From: SIG588 sp964515215
GTDB lineage: Bacteria; Bacillota; Clostridia; Oscillospirales; Acutalibacteraceae
DNA: 19,252 bases
Reading direction: 5' to 3'
Assembly: GCA_964515215.1 (NCBI GenBank)
Contig: CAZESL010000043.1
Location: 1 to 19,252 of the forward strand
A program made the translations under genes and the position numbers. Shown here piece after piece: positions 8,499 to 13,779 of the stretch. Position 1 is the first letter of the stretch, and every line of letters starts with the position of its first letter. The notes under the pieces were generated by a model. That model had not been told where the DNA came from. It ran no database searches and saw only the letters and a program-made list of their open reading frames with translations.

Positions 8499-9293
8499 AT
8501 GCCGTGGTTGTTGTTAAGTATCCTTCTGCTTGTCGCCCTCTTTCTGTTTTTGGTCTTTCCCGCCGTGCGGCGACACCCGCACCGCGAGATACTGAAAAGC
8601 CGCTTTATCGCACACCGCGGACTGCACGATGCCGTCCGTCCCGAAAATTCCCTTTCCGCCTATGCGGCGGCGATCGCCGCAGGATACACCATTGAAACGG
8701 ACGTTCACCTCACCGCCGACGGCGAAGTGGTGATCTTCCACGACGATACTCTCACCCGCATGTGCGGTGTGGACAGTGTTGTGGAAGAGTCCACCCTTGC
8801 TACGCTGAAAGCGTTGCGCTTAAAAAACAGTGACGAGTGCATCCCCACTCTTTCGGAGTTTCTCCGATTGGTGGACGGGAAAGTGCCGCTGTTGATCGAA
8901 TTTAAGGTGCGCGGCGGCAATGCCGTGGCACTGTGCAAAGCGGTCGACCGTATTCTGGCGGATTACAAGGGTGAGTATATCATCCAATCCTTCTACCCGC
9001 AGGTGTTGCATTGGTATCGCAAAAACCGACCTGCCGTCTGTCGCGGGCAGTTATCTGCACCGTTTTTGAAAGAGGACTTCGTGCACATTCTTTCGGGATG
9101 TTTGCTGTTCAACGTGATCGCACGACCCGATTTCGTATCCTACGACCACGCGGGTGCGAAACACCCTTGTCGCCGTCTGTGTACGTTGCTCGGTGCGCTG
9201 CCCGTTGGCTGGACCTTCCGTTCACAAAAAGAAATCGACGCACACCGCGCCGATTTTAAAGGATTTATTTTTGAAGGATTTATACCGCAGTAA
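8499..9293 (+). CDS. Membrane-anchored glycerophosphodiester phosphodiesterase (GDPD)
   Basis: This 264-residue protein has an N-terminal membrane anchor (about residues 3-22) and a GDPD TIM-barrel domain. Catalytic and metal residues are visible in order: His39-Arg40 in FIAHRGLH, Glu49 in RPENS, Glu66 and Asp68 in IETDVHLT, and His81-Asp82 in FHDDTL. A likely further metal ligand is in LLIEFKVRG. The family hydrolyses glycerophosphodiesters from phospholipids or teichoic-acid-type polymers to glycerol-3-phosphate and an alcohol. The ATG is 8 bases after GGAGG, which lies inside the end of the MFS gene. This is the last gene of the run and is followed directly by a strong terminator. The domain could lie on either side of the membrane; the basic residues after the anchor (RRHPHR) suggest inside. 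Confidence 0.92.
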   Translation: MPWLLLSILLLVALFLFLVFPAVRRHPHREILKSRFIAHRGLHDAVRPENSLSAYAAAIAAGYTIETDVHLTADGEVVIFHDDTLTRMCGVDSVVEESTLATLKALRLKNSDECIPTLSEFLRLVDGKVPLLIEFKVRGGNAVALCKAVDRILADYKGEYIIQSFYPQVLHWYRKNRPAVCRGQLSAPFLKEDFVHILSGCLLFNVIARPDFVSYDHAGAKHPCRRLCTLLGALPVGWTFRSQKEIDAHRADFKGFIFEGFIPQ

Positions 9294-9294
9294 A

Positions 9295-9327
9295 AACCAC
9301 CCGCCGTACAGCGGGTGGTTCGTTTTT
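9295..9327. terminator. Bidirectional intrinsic terminator between convergent genes
   Basis: A perfect 10-bp stem, AACCACCCGC (9295-9304) with GCGGGTGGTT (9311-9320), has a 6-base loop and is followed by CG and TTTTT on the plus strand. On the minus strand the same stem is followed by a short T run. It sits between the GDPD stop (9293) and the stop of the convergent surface protein (9326), so it can end both transcription units. Confidence 0.88.
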
Positions 9328-10003
9328 ATTCTTCGTGTTTCCCGCGACGGTTACCGATCAAGCGAACCACGGCAACGGCTACGCAGGTCAGCACCAAGGC
9401 TCCGAGCATCACACCCGCTATTTTCGCCACCATCATCCAATCCACCACGGGATCCGGATCGGGCAACGGGCTGGTCGGCACGGTCGCTTTGGGCTCCAGT
9501 GTCGGCTCAAACGTCCACACGAGTGATTCGTAGGACGGCACCGCCCCCGTATAGGTAAAAGCACAAGAGACGGACAAGTGCAATTCACGGCTCTCACCGG
9601 CAGGCACATCCGTAACCGTAACCGCGGCACGGTCGCCGTCCATCAAGCGGGTAAACGGAGCGTGATACACCTCGCGGCCGTCCTGCTCGATCACCAACGT
9701 GACCGCATCCAGATAGGCGAGCGCCGCTTCGTTGTCATACGGTAGCGAAACTGTGGTCAGCGCAAAATCCACCGTGCGGTCGGACTCGTTCTTCAAGGTG
9801 ATCACACCGCCGCTGCGAGTCTGCCCCGTCACCACGTTCGGGGCTTCCCAAAAGGTCAACTCCCCTTCGGTCTGCTCAAAGAAATAGCCGTCGCTATCCT
9901 TTGAAAACACGTATTCCGCCGTGTCGTTTACCGCAAAAGCCGACACGCCGCATGTTCCGATCACACACAGCGCGAACAAAAGACATAAAACACGCTTCAT
10001 CAT
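9326..10003 (-). CDS. Secreted single-pass membrane protein, beta-rich, function unknown
   Basis: This 225-residue protein has a signal peptide (about residues 1-24, ending VSAFA), an extracytoplasmic region that looks beta-rich and Ig-like (about 28-165), a short Pro-rich linker (about 170-186, TVPTSPLPDPDP) and a C-terminal membrane segment (about 190-213) followed by basic RRGKH. I recognise no family or catalytic motif. The ATG at 10003 overlaps the stop of the LamG gene (ATGA), so translation is probably coupled; a second in-frame ATG follows directly. It is the last gene of a three-gene operon. Two adjacent surface proteins with the same layout (signal, ectodomain, linker, membrane anchor, short basic tail) suggest they form a pair at the cell surface. 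That is inference. Confidence 0.8.
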   Translation of the reverse strand: MMKRVLCLLFALCVIGTCGVSAFAVNDTAEYVFSKDSDGYFFEQTEGELTFWEAPNVVTGQTRSGGVITLKNESDRTVDFALTTVSLPYDNEAALAYLDAVTLVIEQDGREVYHAPFTRLMDGDRAAVTVTDVPAGESRELHLSVSCAFTYTGAVPSYESLVWTFEPTLEPKATVPTSPLPDPDPVVDWMMVAKIAGVMLGALVLTCVAVAVVRLIGNRRGKHEE

Positions 10004-10989
10004 CGGCGGTCACCGTCCTTTCGTTTACGGTCGTGTACGTTCAGCACAACGGTCAGGGCAACGTACGTTACCACAATACCCGCAAGAGTATACACACCCC
10101 ACATCGGTATGCCGAACAGTGTTTTACCGAGCGTCTGTCGCTCGGGCTCAGTGGTAGTCGTCGTAGTCGTAGCGGTCGTCGTGGAGGTGGTGGTCGAGGG
10201 GGCGGTCGGCAGATACACCGTATCCCCTTCCTCCGTGTATCCTGCAAGAGTCTGTATCTCCGCTATACTCAACACTTTGCGGTACACTTCCACGTTATCC
10301 AGAAGTGCGTTCAAGGTGGGGTCTCCCCACTCCCCCGTACCGATATCCAACGAATGGGCATTCAGTTCGTACACCGTTGTCATCATACGCTCTTCCAGCC
10401 ACAGCACACCGTCGATATACACCTGCACGGTACGTCCGTCGGACGTGACCGCCACGTGATGCCACTCATTACGCGGCAACGCATAGGAAACCGACTCATC
10501 GGTAGGATTAAACACATCCACTACCGTGCCGTTCACACCGCCGTACTGATATCGCAGATGCACACCGTTTGCAAACCCGCTGTTTTGGTACAAGGCGGTG
10601 TCATACATATACGGCGAAAATGTGAGATAATTGTCGTTCCCGCGTGCTACACTGAACAAGCGCTGACCGCTTTCGCCGCCCTGCCAGTTCACCCAAGCAG
10701 AGAAGGTGAATGCCGTCACCCGCGCCACGGTATAATCCAGTCGCAAAAACGTGCCGTCCCCTTTGAGATGCAAGGCTTTACCGTCGTATCCGTCATCCAC
10801 CCAAGTCAAGTCCTCGGCAGTGATCTGTTCTTCCCCGCGGTAATAGCGAATACCATCGGCAGGCAGGGCATCGGGCTCACTCACCACCGAAAGGCGGTGC
10901 GTACGGTCGTAATTGATCGCCGCACTCGGCAGTGCCATGCAGGAAAGCAGCAGGGACAGCGCGAAAACAATGGTCAACAAGCGTTTCAT
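10000..10989 (-). CDS. LamG/concanavalin-like domain surface protein with Thr-rich linker and C-terminal membrane anchor
   Basis: This 329-residue protein has a signal peptide (about 1-24, ending LPSAA), then a LamG-type (Laminin_G_3) jelly-roll at about 50-250. Supporting motifs are GKALHLKGDGTFLRLDY, FTFSAWVNWQGG, EWHHVAVTSDGRTVQVYIDG and ALLDNVEVYRKVLSIAEIQTL. A Thr run follows (about 264-283), then a membrane helix (about 295-318) and a basic tail. Such domains usually bind carbohydrate or act as adhesive modules; no catalytic residues are evident. The ATG follows AAGGAG by about 8 bases and overlaps the dehydrogenase stop (ATGA), and its own stop overlaps the next start (ATGA). A cytoplasmic dehydrogenase leading two surface proteins is an odd combination. 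Confidence 0.85.
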   Translation of the reverse strand: MKRLLTIVFALSLLLSCMALPSAAINYDRTHRLSVVSEPDALPADGIRYYRGEEQITAEDLTWVDDGYDGKALHLKGDGTFLRLDYTVARVTAFTFSAWVNWQGGESGQRLFSVARGNDNYLTFSPYMYDTALYQNSGFANGVHLRYQYGGVNGTVVDVFNPTDESVSYALPRNEWHHVAVTSDGRTVQVYIDGVLWLEERMMTTVYELNAHSLDIGTGEWGDPTLNALLDNVEVYRKVLSIAEIQTLAGYTEEGDTVYLPTAPSTTTSTTTATTTTTTTEPERQTLGKTLFGIPMWGVYTLAGIVVTYVALTVVLNVHDRKRKDGDRR

Positions 10990-11783
10990 ACGTTCTCTCC
11001 TTTAGTGGGTCTTCCGTTGATGCGTTTGGTGGCTTTACGATTCAGCCAACGCGGTGTCAGGCGAGAAAGGAAACTCATCACACACACGGTAATACCGCAA
11101 TAGCGAACGGCGCGTCCTTTCATCGTCGCTTTATATCCGCGGCGTGCCACCGTTGCGGCACGTTCAACGGGCAGGGCGGAAAAGAGATTGCCGCTCTTCA
11201 AATTCGCCGCCGCTTCAAAATTGCTCTCGGTCGGCCCGGGACACAACGCCGTCACGGTGATGCCGTATTCCGCCAGTTCTTCGCTCATCGCTTCGGAAAA
11301 CGACAGCACGAACGCTTTGGTGGCGTAATACGTCGCCATATACGGGCCCGGCGCCACTGCCGCAAGTGATGCCACGTTCAAAATACGGCCGCCCCCTTGC
11401 TCACGCATGGAACGGGCGAAGCAGTGGGTCAGTTGCATCAGGGCGGTCACGTTCAGGGTGACCATATCCTCTTGATGTTTCCACTCGGCATCAATAAAAG
11501 ATACGAAATCCCCGAAGCCCGCGTTGTTCACCAGAATATCCACCGTCCACCCGCGGGACACGGTGCTGTCGTACACCGCCTGTGCGGCATTGGGCAGGGT
11601 CAGGTCTTGCGGCAGGATCTCCACCGCCACACCGTATTCCTTTTCCAGTTGTGCCTTGCGTTCTGCCAAACGACCCTCACTGCGCGCAACCAGGATCAGC
11701 GGATGTCCGCCGGCGGCAAACTGCCGGGCGAGTTCCCACCCGATACCGCCCGACGCACCGGTGATCAACGTATAAGCCATCAT
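10986..11783 (-). CDS. Short-chain dehydrogenase/reductase (SDR, DltE/COG0300-like)
   Basis: This is a 265-residue classical SDR. The Rossmann dinucleotide site is TGASGGIG (residues 8-15), the structural motif is NNAG (86-89), and the catalytic set is Asn111, Ser139 and Tyr152-xxx-Lys156 in TYYATKAF. The sequence LVARSEGRL after strand 2 favours NADPH. A hydrophobic, basic C-terminal stretch (about 220-250, CVMSFLSRLTPRWLNRKATK) suggests membrane association. The COG0300 group reduces carbonyls of lipids, steroids or other small molecules, and the substrate here is unknown. An in-frame GTG at 11792 is only 1 base after AAGGTGG; the ATG at 11783 is 10 bases after it and gives the usual start, so I use that, with 11780 as an alternative. 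It is the first gene of a three-gene operon and overlaps the LamG gene by ATGA. Confidence 0.9.
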   Translation of the reverse strand: MMAYTLITGASGGIGWELARQFAAGGHPLILVARSEGRLAERKAQLEKEYGVAVEILPQDLTLPNAAQAVYDSTVSRGWTVDILVNNAGFGDFVSFIDAEWKHQEDMVTLNVTALMQLTHCFARSMREQGGGRILNVASLAAVAPGPYMATYYATKAFVLSFSEAMSEELAEYGITVTALCPGPTESNFEAAANLKSGNLFSALPVERAATVARRGYKATMKGRAVRYCGITVCVMSFLSRLTPRWLNRKATKRINGRPTKGENV

Positions 11784-11803
11784 TACTTTCACGCCACCTT
11801 AAC

Positions 11804-11813
11804 ATAACGTTAT
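11804..11813. promoter_or_regulatory. Operator-like palindrome at the SDR transcript start
   Basis: ATAACGTTAT is a perfect 10-bp palindrome covering the predicted +1 to +10 of the SDR operon, upstream of its ribosome site. The position would suit a repressor. It is short and AT-rich, so chance is a real alternative. Confidence 0.35.
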
Positions 11814-11819
11814 ATTCTA

Positions 11820-11848
11820 ATCATAATTCCTTTTGCAGACGGTGTCAA
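11820..11848 (-). promoter_or_regulatory. Promoter of the SDR-LamG-surface protein operon
   Basis: The minus strand has a perfect TTGACA (plus 11843-11848), a 17-base spacer and TATGAT (plus 11820-11825). The start should be near 11813, which is the edge of a 10-bp perfect palindrome ATAACGTTAT (11804-11813). The spacer matches that of the promoter at 13660-13688 in 13 of 17 positions, with GTCnGCAnAAGGnAT conserved. Confidence 0.8.
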
Positions 11849-11873
11849 GGAAAAACATAAATTTTACATATAT

Positions 11874-11901
11874 AAAAAGGGCTGTCGCGTTTGCGACAGC
11901 C
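11874..11901 (-). terminator. Intrinsic terminator of the toroid-protein gene
   Basis: On the minus strand GGCTGTCGC (plus 11893-11901) pairs perfectly with GCGACAGCC (plus 11880-11888) around a 4-base loop, followed by C and TTTTT (plus 11874-11878). It begins 6 bases after the stop codon at 11907 and separates this gene from the SDR operon promoter 26 bases further on. Confidence 0.9.
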
Positions 11902-11906
11902 GCTGT

Positions 11907-13628
11907 TTAAAACGCGGGTTTATATTCTTCGTCGTCGCGATACAGATGGATATTTGCCTGCACTTCGCCGTTTCTCGCGGGTCTCATAACCGACGATACA
12001 CCGAGGTTGGCAAACTGTGCACGAACGACGCCGTTTTCCGCCGTGCAGACGGCACGCGGGGTATCTCCTTTGGAATCCGCTTCGCAGTAGGTGACCAGTG
12101 CCGCCGCATCCATGGCACCGAAATCAATAGTCGTGCGCTCACCGTGATACAGCACCGCCGCGACACCGAGGCAGTTACCGCCACGGGTAACCTCAAAGTG
12201 CACGGGATAGTCGCCAAACGACACGAACGGGAAACCGACCGTCACCGCGAACCCGCTCTCCCGCTCAGTCACGGTAAACGCGCTGTCCGCTTCAGTCACG
12301 TCGAGCTTTTCGATCTCACCGTAAAACTCCCACTGCACGCGGAGATCCTCTGCCGAGATCGCGGCATTCTTCACCATATCCAGATTGACATGGGTGTCCC
12401 CGCCGTTGGTCATAAACCCAACGACCGACAGTACACGCCCTTTATCCTGCACCGAACCCGCCACGCCCGAGCAGTAATCCCATCCGTCGTGGGTGCATTT
12501 GAGGCAGAAGGCAAACGGTGCATCCACCGTGCCGAAGTAGCCGAGTACGTCACGGTGCTGATTCCAGAGGTTTTCGATATGCAACGTACCGAGGGTATAG
12601 GTGTCGTTCATATAGGTATACGCCATCTGGTTATGGGCAAAGGTCTGATCCAGCACCCGCTCGCCGCAATCCTCGGTAAAATACGGAATAAACTTTTCGG
12701 GACATTTCACGTTAGCGTTGTATTCGCAACCATTCACCATCGCGTCGTAATCTTTCACCAAACGCACCTTGTGATCCAACGCCCGCTCGATGGACACGCG
12801 GGTCGCATCCGAAAGTAAGTAGACGTAGGCGCGATAGTGCGGACCCGCCATCTGCCCCGTCGCCTTGTGATAGTGCAACGCGACCGTTTCCCACGCCATA
12901 TCCGCGAGTTCTTCCGCCATCTGTTTACAAACGGGATCCTGTACGTCGGCGATAAAATCCCCCAGGTCGTACAGCACCACGAAGGTATAGGTGGGGCTGT
13001 TAAATTCACTGAAACTGCCGTTCCCCTTGTTGTAGTCGTACAACCCCTGCAGGCGGCGTTTACCGTATGCCAGCACCTCGTCCCAGCCGAACATTTCGCC
13101 TGCCACGCAGGTGACGTACGCCCCCATGACCGAGATATTGGTGTAGTGCGGGTTGACGTTGCGGTTGATGATGGCACAGCACGCGTGCCACACGGCGTCA
13201 CGCATACGCGCCTTCAGATCGTCGGTCAAGGAATGCGGCGCGGTAAGCAGCATACGCAGGATGAATTTGGCGTTGAAATCCGCCCAGTTCCAGTCGGGCA
13301 TATCCATCTCTTCCAGCCATTCTTCGAGATAATACGACCAGATACCGTAGGTACTGCGGGACGGATCGATATCCTGCAGCGGCAACACGCGGTACAGAAT
13401 TTCGTACGCACGCGCACGGTCGCCGTGTGCGTCACGGCGAAGAAGGTTGTAGGCATACTCGAAGCTTTCCCGCACGGCGTGAACGGTGCACTCGGACAGT
13501 TTGCTGTGATAACCGTTTGCCCCACGCCACACCCGCATCATACGTGCGGCAGGATCGTACTGCGTATCCAGATACGCCATATAGCGGTCAAAGAGTTGCT
13601 TATCCACGTTATTTCGAAAGGTCATCAT
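11907..13628 (-). CDS. Predicted alpha/alpha-toroid protein, heparinase/polysaccharide-lyase-like; function unassigned
   Basis: This 573-residue protein has no signal peptide or membrane segment and is presumably cytoplasmic. The first two thirds are helix-rich with aromatic repeats (YGIWSYYLEEW, MPDWNWADFNAKF, VNPHYTNISV, GNGSFSEFNSPTYT at about 202-215, MAGPHYRAY at about 260-268). The last third looks like a beta-sandwich. That order resembles the (alpha/alpha) toroid plus beta-sandwich of heparinase II/III-type lyases, where His/Tyr/Asn act. I cannot assign a family, so enzymatic function is inference. The ATG at 13628 is 7 bases after GAGGTG and 25 bases after the predicted transcript start. 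A longer frame reaching the TTG at 13688 would begin inside the -35 box and is rejected. It is monocistronic, with its own promoter and terminator, between the ABC transporter and the SDR operon. Confidence 0.75.
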   Translation of the reverse strand: MMTFRNNVDKQLFDRYMAYLDTQYDPAARMMRVWRGANGYHSKLSECTVHAVRESFEYAYNLLRRDAHGDRARAYEILYRVLPLQDIDPSRSTYGIWSYYLEEWLEEMDMPDWNWADFNAKFILRMLLTAPHSLTDDLKARMRDAVWHACCAIINRNVNPHYTNISVMGAYVTCVAGEMFGWDEVLAYGKRRLQGLYDYNKGNGSFSEFNSPTYTFVVLYDLGDFIADVQDPVCKQMAEELADMAWETVALHYHKATGQMAGPHYRAYVYLLSDATRVSIERALDHKVRLVKDYDAMVNGCEYNANVKCPEKFIPYFTEDCGERVLDQTFAHNQMAYTYMNDTYTLGTLHIENLWNQHRDVLGYFGTVDAPFAFCLKCTHDGWDYCSGVAGSVQDKGRVLSVVGFMTNGGDTHVNLDMVKNAAISAEDLRVQWEFYGEIEKLDVTEADSAFTVTERESGFAVTVGFPFVSFGDYPVHFEVTRGGNCLGVAAVLYHGERTTIDFGAMDAAALVTYCEADSKGDTPRAVCTAENGVVRAQFANLGVSSVMRPARNGEVQANIHLYRDDEEYKPAF

Positions 13629-13659
13629 CGTTTTACACCTCACCGTATGATCTGATATC

Positions 13660-13688
13660 ATCATAATCCCTTCTGCCGACAGTGTCAA
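13660..13688 (-). promoter_or_regulatory. Promoter of the toroid-protein gene
   Basis: A perfect TTGACA (plus 13683-13688), a 17-base spacer and TATGAT (plus 13660-13665) lie on the minus strand. TATGAT recurs as an inverted copy at plus 13646-13651, 8 bases beyond the -10, giving an operator-like inverted repeat over the transcript start that encloses the 8-bp palindrome TGATATCA (13653-13660). The spacer is shared with the SDR operon promoter. Confidence 0.8.
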
Positions 13689-13744
13689 GAAAACGACGGT
13701 GGTTTCGGCAATTTCTGCATATATTCCGGCTTATTTTACATATT

Positions 13745-13773
13745 AAAACGGCACACGATTCGTGTGCCGTTTT
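13745..13773 (-). terminator. Intrinsic terminator of the ABC transporter gene
   Basis: A perfect 13-bp stem, AAAACGGCACACG (13745-13757) with CGTGTGCCGTTTT (13761-13773), has a 3-base loop. On the minus strand the stem ends in TTTT, followed by AAT. It starts 6 bases after the ABC transporter stop. The symmetric A/T ends would allow function in both directions. Confidence 0.88.
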
Positions 13774-13779
13774 GGAGTA

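Noticed and set aside
9901..11103. 400-codon plus-strand frame
   Set aside because: Antisense to the LamG gene and its neighbours, His/Arg-rich and without a recognisable domain or ribosome site.
13629..13688. N-terminal extension of the toroid protein to a TTG at 13688
   Set aside because: The extension is the promoter itself: the TTG is in the -35 box and the predicted transcript starts near 13653.
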